Assembly (NCBI GenBank): GCA_045541535.1
Contig: JAZQJG010000066.1
Location: forward strand, 11,657 to 75,656
Direction of reading: 5' to 3'
DNA length: 64,000 nucleotides
Source: Firm-08 sp045541535
GTDB lineage: Bacteria > Bacillota > Clostridia > Oscillospirales > QAKW01
Made by a program: the position numbers and the translations under genes. The notes beneath the pieces were generated by a model. The model saw nothing but the letters and a program-made list of their open reading frames with translations, did no database searches and had not been told where the DNA came from. Shown here piece after piece: positions 33,212-42,274 of this stretch (the first letter of the stretch is position 1; every line of letters starts with the position of its first letter).

Positions 33212-35152
33212 TTGAAGAAGAAAAAGAAAGTAAGCGGACTGCTGTTTTATATCCTGATTATGGTGATTATCGTGGTGGGACTCTCCGTCTTCACCCGTGG
33301 TAAGGCAGAGGATAAAAACGTGTCCTTCCACGGCCTGGTGGAACTCTTTGAGCAGGATCAGGTAGCCACCTTTACCGTAGAGGGGGCTAAGGTGACCTGT
33401 AAGCTGGTGGATGGCAGCGAAAAGACCCATACGCTGCTCAGTCTGGGGCTGTTTGACGAATACGTGATGCCCCTGACCGCCGAATGTAAAAATCTGCAGG
33501 ACTATAACTTTGAAGAGGGCTTTGTATTGCCCTGGTGGGTCAGCTATCTGCCCCTGTTTTTGCTCAGCGGCGTGATCATCTTTATGATCGTGATGTCCAA
33601 TCGGCAGATGAACGGCGGCAAGGCCCCCAATTTCGCCCGTGCCCGTGTGCGTATGGCAGAGGACGATAAGGACAAAAAGACCTTTGCCGACGTGGCCGGC
33701 GCCGATGAAGAAAAAACAGAGCTTTCCGAAATGGTGGATTTCCTCAAAAATCCCCAGAAATATATGGCGCTGGGCGCCCGTATTCCCAAGGGCGTACTGT
33801 TGGTGGGCCCTCCCGGAACGGGTAAGACCCTGCTGGCCAAGGCCACGGCAGGGGAGGCCGGCGTGCCCTTTTTCACCATCAGCGGTTCCGATTTTGTGGA
33901 GCTGTACGTAGGTGTGGGCGCCAGCCGTGTCAGAGATCTGTTTGAGCAGGCCAAAAAGGCGGCTCCCTGTATTATCTTTATTGATGAGATCGACGCCGTC
34001 GGTCGCCAGAGAGGCACCGGTCTTGGCGGCGGTCACGACGAAAGAGAGCAGACCCTCAACCAGTTGCTGGTGGAGATGGACGGTTTCGGTAAAAACAGCG
34101 GTATCATCGTGATGGCCGCCACCAACCGCGCCGACGTTTTGGATCCCGCTCTGTTGCGTCCCGGCCGTTTTGACCGTCAGGTCTACGTGGGCTATCCCGA
34201 TCAGAAAGGTAGAGAAGAAATTCTGCAGGTCCACGCCGTTGATAAGGTGTTTGCCTCCGACGTATCCTTTAAGGATATCGCCAAGGAGACCATTGGCTTT
34301 ACCGGCGCCGACCTTGAAAATCTCTTAAACGAAGCGGCCCTGCTTGCCGCCCGTAACGATCAAAAGGAGATCACGGCGGCCAATATTCAGGATGCGGTGA
34401 TGAAGGTGGCCGTTGGCCCCGAAAAGAAATCCCGCAAGATTTTGGAAAAAGAACGCCGTCTGACCGCCTTCCACGAGGCGGGTCACGCCGTGGTTGCCAA
34501 ATATCTGCCCACCGCCGATCCCGTCCACGAGATCAGCATCATTCCCCGCGGCACCGCCGGCGGTTATACCATGCATCTGCCTCAGGAGGATCTGTCCTAT
34601 TCCACCCGCAGTGAGTTGTACGAGCGTATCGTCAGCCTGTTGGGAGGCCGTGCCAGCGAAAAGCTGACGTTGGACGATATTTCCACCGGCGCCTCCAGCG
34701 ATATCCAGCGCGCCACCGCCATTGCCAAGGATATGGTCACCAAGTACGGCTTTTCCGAGACCCTTGGTCCCATCCTCTACGGCGGCGAGAGCAGAGAGGT
34801 ATTTCTGGGCCGTGATTTCTCCAATCAGGCCCAATGGTCCGAGGAGACCGTGGCCGTTATTGATAAGGAGATCAAGGCTTTGGTGGACAAAGCCTATCAA
34901 CAGGCCCTTGACCTGCTCACCGAGCACCGTGACCAGTTGGACGCCGTGGCGGCCTATTTGCTGGAGCACGACAAGATGACCGGCGAGCAGTTTGAAAACG
35001 TGATGAAGGGTCTGCCGGCCGACGGCGAGCCCGAAGAGGCCCCCGCCGAGGAGAGCGACGCTCCCGTGGCCGACACCCCTGTGGCAAACCCCGTGGAGCC
35101 TGCCGCTCCCGAGGCAACCAACACCCCCGCCACCGAGGACGAAACCGAATAA
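33212..35152 (+). CDS. ftsH: ATP-dependent zinc metalloprotease FtsH
   Basis: FtsH is the membrane-bound AAA+/M41 protease for quality control of membrane and regulatory proteins. The 646-residue product has two transmembrane helices (residues ~9-28 and 107-128), Walker A GPPGTGKT, IIFIDEIDAVGRQRG, the second region of homology ATNRADVLDPALLRPGRFDR, the zinc site HEAGH and STGASSDIQRAT. The C-terminal 35 residues are Glu/Ala/Pro-rich. The start is TTG (33212) after AAGGAG; no closer ATG or GTG exists. Its AAA+/M41 half is the closest relative in this window of the fusion at 12356. Confidence 0.97.
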   Translation: MKKKKKVSGLLFYILIMVIIVVGLSVFTRGKAEDKNVSFHGLVELFEQDQVATFTVEGAKVTCKLVDGSEKTHTLLSLGLFDEYVMPLTAECKNLQDYNFEEGFVLPWWVSYLPLFLLSGVIIFMIVMSNRQMNGGKAPNFARARVRMAEDDKDKKTFADVAGADEEKTELSEMVDFLKNPQKYMALGARIPKGVLLVGPPGTGKTLLAKATAGEAGVPFFTISGSDFVELYVGVGASRVRDLFEQAKKAAPCIIFIDEIDAVGRQRGTGLGGGHDEREQTLNQLLVEMDGFGKNSGIIVMAATNRADVLDPALLRPGRFDRQVYVGYPDQKGREEILQVHAVDKVFASDVSFKDIAKETIGFTGADLENLLNEAALLAARNDQKEITAANIQDAVMKVAVGPEKKSRKILEKERRLTAFHEAGHAVVAKYLPTADPVHEISIIPRGTAGGYTMHLPQEDLSYSTRSELYERIVSLLGGRASEKLTLDDISTGASSDIQRATAIAKDMVTKYGFSETLGPILYGGESREVFLGRDFSNQAQWSEETVAVIDKEIKALVDKAYQQALDLLTEHRDQLDAVAAYLLEHDKMTGEQFENVMKGLPADGEPEEAPAEESDAPVADTPVANPVEPAAPEATNTPATEDETE

Positions 35153-35155
35153 CCA

Positions 35156-35192
35156 AAAAGAGCAAAGCGATTTGTCGCTTTGCTCTTTTTTA
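35156..35192 (+). terminator. ftsH operon terminator
   Basis: AAAAGAGCAAAGCGA pairs with TCGCTTTGCTCTTTT around a short loop, with a T-run on the plus strand. Confidence 0.9.
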
Positions 35193-35209
35193 TGGGTTTT
35201 TAGCTCCGT

Positions 35210-35243
35210 CAAATGGCTACTGAAATTCCGAACTGCGCATTTT
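35210..35243. repeat. Dispersed repeat, copy 2
   Basis: The core GAAATTCCGAACTGCGCA is the inverted match of 6361-6391. It follows the ftsH terminator directly. Confidence 0.6.
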
Positions 35244-35276
35244 AGATGGAGGTTTTGCAGGGCAAAACCAAACCGA

Positions 35277-35312
35277 CGTTATTCGTTTTTTCGTTATTCG
35301 TTATTCGTTTTT
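35277..35312. repeat. CGTTATT heptamer repeats
   Basis: Several imperfect CGTTATT/CGTTTTT units run in tandem. The reverse complement (AATAACG) recurs at 47123-47154, and a related TGAATAA array lies at 42033-42060. The rest of the 35153-35513 gap is AT-rich and holds a likely promoter (TTGACA at 35398) for the surface protein gene. Confidence 0.65.
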
Positions 35313-35513
35313 GCGGCGACAGCCGTTTTTTGTATATATTATACAAAAAAGTCTCTTGCTTTTTGACACTTCCCACAAGCAAACAACTATTGCTTTTTTG
35401 ACAAATATAAGGTAAAATATAGTATGAGTAATAGACTGCACTTTTATATCCTTTTATACTTCTTATAATTATAAATATATAAAGGGTCAGTCGGAAAAAG
35501 GAGAGAATGCAAT

Positions 35514-38500
35514 ATGTTGAAATCAAAACGCGTACTCAGCTTGATTTTGGCGATCTTTATGTTGGTCAGCATGCTGACTTGCATCGTTCTGCCCACGGCA
35601 AGTGCGGAAAACACCCTGTCCGTTGCAGAGCGCTTTGCCAAGATTAAGGCCACAGACAGCGACAATGACGGTGTGTTTACCCCTGCGGCAAACGTCGTCT
35701 TTGTCAATCCGAGCTTCGGCACGGGTACCTTCACCTACAAATACGGTGACGGTACCACTTGGGGTAACGGTGTTACCTACGAGCTGACCCTCGGCGAAAA
35801 CGCTTTTAAAAAATTGCAAGAGGGTATCTACGCTTGTCGTGATGCCTGGAATGCCCATGGCGGCACCGTGGCCGACTACACCGGTCCCGACACCGTTGTC
35901 GTTTGCCCCGGCACCTACGCAGGTGACCAGTGGCAAAAGACTGAGTGGGTTATTTACAACCTGCCCTCCGATTGGGATGACGGCGCTTATACCGACCTGT
36001 TCACCCTGAACGTTGTGGGTCCCCAGGCAGGTATTTCCCCCGTAACCGACGGTATTGACCATGCCAACCCCACTCCTCAGAACGGCAGAAGCGTGGACAC
36101 CAAGAAGGAAGCTGTTTCCACCTCCACCATGTGGGAAGCTACCAATGCTCACTACATCGTTGACGGTATGGCTTTCAAGGGCGCCCATAACTTCTATTTC
36201 AGAGGCACCTCTGCCGGCGTTTACTATGCTCAGACGTTTAGAAATATCTATCATCAGATCGACGTTGAGTATCAGGACAGCAACGGTTATACCTACTTCC
36301 GTGGCGCCGGTGTTGCCTGTAACCGTAGCTTTGAGATGAACAACTACTACCTGAAGTATAAACAGATCAACTACACCAAGGCAACCGGTAACAACAAGCT
36401 GATCGCCACCCGTATGGTGATGGATAACTTCTATCAGGATTCCCACGAGATCGACTATCTTTCCGACCAGCACAAGCAGGGCTTCCAGATGCATTGCTAT
36501 CTCACTCCCTATAAGAGTCAGGCCCCCGGCTTTTTGGGTAAGGACGTAAAGGGTTCTCATTGGGAGATCAAAAACTCTGTTGTTAACAACACCAAGTCCA
36601 ATCACTGGATGCGTTTCTACACCCATGATAGCAACTATGCCGACGATGCAAACGGCGGCACGGCGGCCATGGACTCCCTGAACATCAGCTACATCAACAA
36701 CCTGTTCTACAATCCTGCCCAACTTGTCCGTACCACCTATGCCAACAGCAAGTGGAACGGCGCCGATCAGGCTACCATCAAGGACGACGGTGGCTTCGGT
36801 GACACCATCTCCTTCCAAAACGGTTGGGCTTTCACTCAACAGTCCGGTATGCTGAACTTCACCTTCTCCGAGAACACCATTCAGTACACCTCCGCTGCTC
36901 TCAACGACCGTTACAACGGCGCCGGCGGCAGAGAGGCCAAAACGGCCGGCGGTACCTTCTTTAACATTAACGACGATACTTGGAACAAGCTGGCCGATAC
37001 CGCCAACAACAAGATCGACTGGGTATTTAAGGACAACACCCTCATCGTTCCCACTCCTTATACCCTCTCCTCCAAGTTCTATCTGACCAACACCTCCGAT
37101 GCGGCGGCCAAGGCCAACGCTCACGGTACCCACTTTGACGCCTCCTCCATTCTGGTGATGAACCAGAACAACGAGGTTTGCACCTTCTATCAGAGTAACC
37201 ACGATATGAAGGACATCTACGCCTCCGACAAGATGGCCGGCGGTGTCAGAGAAATGTTCGGTGTTACCAACGGTGCCCAGATGGCAATTGCGGATTCTCA
37301 GGTAGAGATCCGTAAGTCCCAGAACAATCACTGTCCCGTTCCCGGCTTTGACGGTAAACTGATGATCGTTCCTCAGAACAATGCCACCACCCACGACGTG
37401 AAGGATCTGTTTACCTTCCGTGGTGAGGGCGTTGAGATCGTCAAACTGGTTGATACAAACGGCACCGAGGTGACCGGTAAGGTCAACCCCAAGGATCTGG
37501 ACGGTTATAAAGTAACGGCGCAGCTCAAGGGTGACAAGTCCGTTTGTAACGTGACCTTCACCATCAGCATCGCCACCGATGACAAATATCTGTTTATCGA
37601 TCCCACCAACTCCGTTACCTCCTATGAATTTAACGGCAAGACCTATACTTTGAATTCAAGCAACCGTGTCGCTCAGTTTAATCTGGCACAGGCGGATGCA
37701 ATGGTCAATGCTTCCGATGCTACCCGCAAAAAGGTAGTTGTATTCCTGCCCGGTACCCATACTCCCGGTAACAACCAGCTCAAGAGCAATATGGCTCTGC
37801 TGGGTCCCCAGTTCGGTGTCTCTCCTGTAACCGACAACTTCACCCTGGCCACCGGCCGTGGCATTACCAAGAATGCCGAAAACAGCTATGCCATTGATAC
37901 CACCAAGGAAGCTGTTCTGAAGAACGGCTACTGGGATATCTACCGTACCGAGGTTGCGGTATACGTTGACGGTTTTGTCTTTGACAACGCCCGTTTCAAC
38001 ATTTCCAACGCTACCGTTGGTGTAAACGGCTGGCACTTTGCCATGCGCGGCGCCCTGCTGGGTCTGTCCATCAACAACGTATTCCTCAACGGTTGGTCCT
38101 CCACCACTGTCGGCGGTTTCGGCACCAGCTACGCCAGCCAAGGTATCAAGGGCTTCCTGCAGATGAAGGACATCTATGCGGCAGGTCTCGGTAAGACCGA
38201 TTATAAGAACATTATCGATACCACCGCCATCAACGTCAATCTGGATCATATGTACGTTGAAAACAGATACACCTCTGCACTCTTCCGTGTACAGGCCACC
38301 AACGGTAAAAACCTGATGATCCATCCCGGTCAGGTTACCTTTAAGCTCAAGAATTCCAAGTTTATCAATATGTATGATAACTGGAACTTTATGTATCCTA
38401 ACTACGTTGACCCGATGGTCAGCTCTTCCACCTGGGGCGGCACCGCCAATGCAAACTCCGCCGAGTATTATCCTGCAGGCTTTAAGCACGAGCTGGACAA

Positions 38501-41500
38501 CAATATCTTTGAGGATATTTCCACCACGGCAGCCTATGCCTATCGCGGCGGCGCTCCCAACAACCCTGTCGGCACCGATTTTTACTTTACCAACAATACG
38601 GTAATCGATACTGCCGACACTACCCACGGCGCCAACTATTACTTCTGGACGCCCGCGGCTATGGGTAAAGTCAACGATTACGTTATTGAGGGCAACGCCT
38701 TTATCAATCAGCCCAAGGTTGGCGGTGTGTACATCGCTTATAAGGATCATGATGTTAATCTGGTCAATCTGGACGAAAACTTCTACGGTAAGACTGTAGG
38801 CGGTAAGGACGTCGTTCAGCTGATGAGCCCCACTTTGGCGCAGCACACTTCCAAGAGCGATTGGTACTATCTGGATCGTGCCTTGACCACCAAGAATACC
38901 GAGGTATATCTGGCTGACAACGGCTACACCTCCATTGAGCACGGCAAGTTTGATGGCATCAACTATGCCACCATCAAGACCGCTCAGACCGGTCTGACTG
39001 CTGAGAATGCCTTCAAGGCCATCAGCGGCGCCGAGATCGCCGGTGTATATGCCGACGAGGCTTGCACCACTCCCATCACCGGCGCACTGACCAAGCCCAA
39101 TATGACCCTCTACGTTATGGTCAAGAAGAGCGCCACCGGCATCGGTTGCGTTACCAAGGTGACCATGGAACTGCCCTGTGCGCACGCCGGCAGCAAGACC
39201 CTCAAAGACCACGTTGCCGAAACCTGCGGCACCGACGGTTACAAGACCTACACCTGTGACGACTGCGGCAGAGAGATCAACGCTTGGAAAGAGATCCTGC
39301 CCGCTACCAACGCTCACGTTTGGGACAGCGGTGTTGTAAGCATTGCTCCCACCTGTCAGGTAATGGGTACCACCCTGTATACCTGTACTGCCGCCAATTG
39401 TTTGGCGGACGGCAGCAAAGCCACCAAGACCGAGCAGGATATCGCCGTTGTTCCCTGCGAAAGCGACGGTACCTGGAACGTAGTTACCGCTCCCAAGTGT
39501 GAAGTGGACGGTAGCGAAACTCAAAACTGTAAATGGTGTGGCGCCGTTCTGGCCACCCAGGCCATTCCTCAAACCGGCCACGATTGGGATGAGGGTTACG
39601 AGGATCCCATCCACGATTGTATGCATTCCGGTACCATGCACTACACCTGTAAGAACGATTCCAGCCATACCTATACTGCAGAAGTTCCCTCTACCGGCGA
39701 GCATAACTTTATTCCCGCCGTTAAGACTCCTGCCACCTGTACCACCGAGGGTGTAATGACCTACACCTGTTACGGTTGTAACACCACCCACGAGGCCGCC
39801 ATTCCCGTTACCGGTCACGATTACGTGGCTGTAACCACCAAAGAGCCTACCTGTGTGGAAGACGGCATTTTAACCTATACCTGTCAGAATTGTGGTGATT
39901 CATACACCACTCCCGCCCCTGCCAACGGTTCTCACGATTACAAGGCAGAGGTTACCGTATATCCCACCTGTACCACCGAGGGTGTGATGACCTACACCTG
40001 TCAGAGATCGGATTGCGGCGAAGTTACCACCGAAGCGATCCCCAATCTGGGCGGTCATAAGTACGGCGATTGGATACTGCGTACCGCTTCCACCTGCGCC
40101 GTGCCCGGTGTGGAATACCACACTTGTACCGTTTGCGGATATGAGGAGACCAGAAATCTGCCTCTGTTCGACCACTACTATTCCGACGAATTCACCATTG
40201 ACATCAAGCCCACCGGCACCGTCAGAGGTGAAAAGTCCCGTCACTGTCTCATCTGTACCGCCAGAACGGACATTACCGATCTGGGCTATTGTCAGCACGA
40301 GAATATCGGTAAAGACTGGATCATTGATATGGAGGCCAGTTGTACCGCTCCCGGCGAGAAGCATCAGGTATGTCTGGATTGTGGCGACAACGTTAACAGC
40401 ACCGAGATCAAGCAGCTGGATCATACCTACGTTGAAACCGGTGTGAACAAAGAGCCCACCTGTACCGAGAAGGGTGAGATGGCGCTGACCTGTAGCGTCT
40501 GCGGTGGCACCTCTACCAAGGTGATTGCCGCCAACGGCCACAATCCCGGTGCTTGGGTTACCGTTACCGCTCCCACCTGCACCACCGAGGGTCTGGCCGA
40601 GCAGGTATGTCTGACCTGTGATGCCAAGGTGAAGACCAAGACCTTGAGTGTCGTTGATCACGCCGAGCTGATCTGGGTTACCACCACGCCTGCCGATTGT
40701 TTGGCCGAGGGTGTATCCTCTTACGTATGCGCCGATTGCGGCGACGTCTTTGATGAAAAGGTAATTCCCGCCACCGGCCATAAGGCTACCCACGTTGATA
40801 CCACTCCCGCCACCTGTACGGAAGACGGTCTGCGCGACTACGTCTGCAGCGTCTGCGGCGAGGAGAATCTGGACGTAGTGATCGCCGCCAAGGGCCACAC
40901 CGAGGGTGAATGGGTTGTTGTTACTCCCGCCACCATCCACGGCGCCGGCCTGCAGGTGAAATACTGCACCGTCTGCGGCGAGATCGTTGCAGAGGAAGTT
41001 CTGGAGTGGGTTGTCAACGAGTGTGATCCCTTCACCGACGTTGTTAAGAAGAGCTGGTATCATAAGGGCGTTGACTTCGTATTCAACTCCGGTCTGATGT
41101 CCGGTATCTCCTCCACCAAGTTTGCTCCCACTATGGCCACCTCCCGTGGTATGTTCGTTACCATTCTGGGTAGACTCAGCGGTGTGGATGCCGACCAGTA
41201 CACCTTCGCTTACTTTGAGGACGTGAAGGATGGCTCTTACTACTTCGGTTATATCGAGTGGGCCAGAGTCAACGGCATCGTAGCCGGTACCGGCAACTAC
41301 GTCTTCCAGCCTGACCGTGCTATCACCCGTCAGGAGATGTGTAAGATGATCGTATCCTACGCCAACTACGAGGAAATCGAGCTGGTGATGAACAAGGGTA
41401 AGGTCACCTTCAAGGATGACGCTTCCATTGCCAAGTGGGCCAAGAGTGACGTTTACACCTGCCAGCGTGCAGGCATCGTCAACGGCGATACCAACGGCAC

Positions 41501-41579
41501 CTTCCGTCCCACCGATACCGCAAGCCGTGCAGAGGTTGCAGTGCTTATTATGAACTTCTGGAACTCCTGTATGAAATAA
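35514..41579 (+). CDS. Giant SLH-domain surface protein with about 15 Cys-pair repeats
   Basis: The 2021-residue protein begins with a signal peptide (RVLSLILAIFMLVSMLTCIVLPTASA, cleavage after residue ~31). Residues ~45-700 and ~705-1200 look like two beta-helix (pectate-lyase-like) regions with shared phrases (GPQAGISPVTD and GPQFGVSPVTD). Residues ~1220-1840 contain about 15 modules of roughly 40 residues with the pattern ATCT-x-G-x5-C-x2-C and ending IPxTGH. Three SLH domains (DPFTDVVKKSWYHKGVDFV, AYFEDVKDGSYYFGYIEWA, TFKDDASIAKWAKSDVYTC) anchor it to secondary wall polymers. Its base composition is more A/T-rich in codon choice than neighbouring genes. No catalytic residues are assigned. 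Confidence 0.9.
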   Translation: MLKSKRVLSLILAIFMLVSMLTCIVLPTASAENTLSVAERFAKIKATDSDNDGVFTPAANVVFVNPSFGTGTFTYKYGDGTTWGNGVTYELTLGENAFKKLQEGIYACRDAWNAHGGTVADYTGPDTVVVCPGTYAGDQWQKTEWVIYNLPSDWDDGAYTDLFTLNVVGPQAGISPVTDGIDHANPTPQNGRSVDTKKEAVSTSTMWEATNAHYIVDGMAFKGAHNFYFRGTSAGVYYAQTFRNIYHQIDVEYQDSNGYTYFRGAGVACNRSFEMNNYYLKYKQINYTKATGNNKLIATRMVMDNFYQDSHEIDYLSDQHKQGFQMHCYLTPYKSQAPGFLGKDVKGSHWEIKNSVVNNTKSNHWMRFYTHDSNYADDANGGTAAMDSLNISYINNLFYNPAQLVRTTYANSKWNGADQATIKDDGGFGDTISFQNGWAFTQQSGMLNFTFSENTIQYTSAALNDRYNGAGGREAKTAGGTFFNINDDTWNKLADTANNKIDWVFKDNTLIVPTPYTLSSKFYLTNTSDAAAKANAHGTHFDASSILVMNQNNEVCTFYQSNHDMKDIYASDKMAGGVREMFGVTNGAQMAIADSQVEIRKSQNNHCPVPGFDGKLMIVPQNNATTHDVKDLFTFRGEGVEIVKLVDTNGTEVTGKVNPKDLDGYKVTAQLKGDKSVCNVTFTISIATDDKYLFIDPTNSVTSYEFNGKTYTLNSSNRVAQFNLAQADAMVNASDATRKKVVVFLPGTHTPGNNQLKSNMALLGPQFGVSPVTDNFTLATGRGITKNAENSYAIDTTKEAVLKNGYWDIYRTEVAVYVDGFVFDNARFNISNATVGVNGWHFAMRGALLGLSINNVFLNGWSSTTVGGFGTSYASQGIKGFLQMKDIYAAGLGKTDYKNIIDTTAINVNLDHMYVENRYTSALFRVQATNGKNLMIHPGQVTFKLKNSKFINMYDNWNFMYPNYVDPMVSSSTWGGTANANSAEYYPAGFKHELDNNIFEDISTTAAYAYRGGAPNNPVGTDFYFTNNTVIDTADTTHGANYYFWTPAAMGKVNDYVIEGNAFINQPKVGGVYIAYKDHDVNLVNLDENFYGKTVGGKDVVQLMSPTLAQHTSKSDWYYLDRALTTKNTEVYLADNGYTSIEHGKFDGINYATIKTAQTGLTAENAFKAISGAEIAGVYADEACTTPITGALTKPNMTLYVMVKKSATGIGCVTKVTMELPCAHAGSKTLKDHVAETCGTDGYKTYTCDDCGREINAWKEILPATNAHVWDSGVVSIAPTCQVMGTTLYTCTAANCLADGSKATKTEQDIAVVPCESDGTWNVVTAPKCEVDGSETQNCKWCGAVLATQAIPQTGHDWDEGYEDPIHDCMHSGTMHYTCKNDSSHTYTAEVPSTGEHNFIPAVKTPATCTTEGVMTYTCYGCNTTHEAAIPVTGHDYVAVTTKEPTCVEDGILTYTCQNCGDSYTTPAPANGSHDYKAEVTVYPTCTTEGVMTYTCQRSDCGEVTTEAIPNLGGHKYGDWILRTASTCAVPGVEYHTCTVCGYEETRNLPLFDHYYSDEFTIDIKPTGTVRGEKSRHCLICTARTDITDLGYCQHENIGKDWIIDMEASCTAPGEKHQVCLDCGDNVNSTEIKQLDHTYVETGVNKEPTCTEKGEMALTCSVCGGTSTKVIAANGHNPGAWVTVTAPTCTTEGLAEQVCLTCDAKVKTKTLSVVDHAELIWVTTTPADCLAEGVSSYVCADCGDVFDEKVIPATGHKATHVDTTPATCTEDGLRDYVCSVCGEENLDVVIAAKGHTEGEWVVVTPATIHGAGLQVKYCTVCGEIVAEEVLEWVVNECDPFTDVVKKSWYHKGVDFVFNSGLMSGISSTKFAPTMATSRGMFVTILGRLSGVDADQYTFAYFEDVKDGSYYFGYIEWARVNGIVAGTGNYVFQPDRAITRQEMCKMIVSYANYEEIELVMNKGKVTFKDDASIAKWAKSDVYTCQRAGIVNGDTNGTFRPTDTASRAEVAVLIMNFWNSCMK

Positions 41580-41591
41580 GCTAAACCTACC

Positions 41592-41625
41592 AAGTTCTCC
41601 CGCCGCAAGGTGGGAGAACTTTTCT
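41592..41625 (+). terminator. Terminator after the surface protein gene
   Basis: AAGTTCTCCC pairs with GGGAGAACTT, followed by TTTC on the plus strand. Confidence 0.85.
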
Positions 41626-41643
41626 TAGAAAAGGAGAATCATT

Positions 41644-42039
41644 ATGCAAGGAAAAATTAAAGGTGTACATCACATTGCGCTCAAGGCCAAGGGTCTGGAG
41701 CAATATCATCAATTGGTATCCTTCTATCACGATCTGTTGGGGATGCCCGTAGTGCGTGAGTGGGGCAGTGCCGAAGCGCCTGCCATGATGCTGTCCACGG
41801 GAGACGCCCTGCTGGAACTCTTTTCCGACGCGCCCGATTGTCTGGGCGCCGGTGCTTTGCGCCATCTGGCGCTGGCCACCGACGACGTAGACGCCTGTAT
41901 TGCCGCCGTTCGGGCGGCGGGCTACACCGTGACGATGGAGCCCACCGATATCGTCATTTCCTCCAATCCGCCCTATCCCGCCCGCATTGCCTTCTGCATC
42001 GGCCCGGTGGGGGAGGAAGTGGAGTTTTTCAGTGAATAA
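41644..42039 (+). CDS. VOC-superfamily (glyoxalase-like) protein
   Basis: The 131-residue protein has the vicinal oxygen chelate fold pattern of two beta-alpha-beta-beta-beta units. Likely metal ligands lie in VHHIALK, LLELFSD, LRHLALAT and EEVEFFSE. The substrate cannot be predicted. It has a strong AAGGAG site and a 131-residue length typical of single-domain-pair members. The stop codon (TAA 42037-42039) is formed within a TGAATAA heptamer repeat, so repeat insertion may have set the C-terminus. Confidence 0.82.
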   Translation: MQGKIKGVHHIALKAKGLEQYHQLVSFYHDLLGMPVVREWGSAEAPAMMLSTGDALLELFSDAPDCLGAGALRHLALATDDVDACIAAVRAAGYTVTMEPTDIVISSNPPYPARIAFCIGPVGEEVEFFSE

Positions 42040-42195
42040 TGAATAATGAATAGTGAATAGTTGTGGAGGGATTTTTGACTTTGTCAAAAATCTCCATTCA
42101 CAAACCGATCGTGCGTTCGTGTACTTATTGCAATTACATGCTGATATGATCGGATGGCCTCCCCGTGCTACGGGGGCGGGGGTCTCCCCGCAAAA
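42033..42195. repeat. Heptamer array plus palindromic intergenic repeats (locus 1)
   Basis: Four TGAATAR units (42033-42060) are followed by a hairpin with arms GGATTTTTGAC/GTCAAAAATC (42068-42091). Next is a palindrome bounded by CCGATC and GATCGG (42105-42152) with inner arms GTGTA/TACAT. Last is a CCCCGT/ACGGGG hairpin (42160-42175). The same modules occur at 43830-44090, 45535-45700 and 47123-47370. Confidence 0.75.
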
Positions 42196-42274
42196 GTTTA
42201 CAAAAAGGACTTTATTTTTATATAGAAGTATGATAGAATATAAGTAATATTCTACGTAAGGAAGGAAGATCCCC

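Noticed and set aside
37656..39818. A 720-codon minus-strand open frame
   Set aside because: It is antisense to the large SLH surface protein and consists of Gly/Val-rich sequence typical of such shadows.
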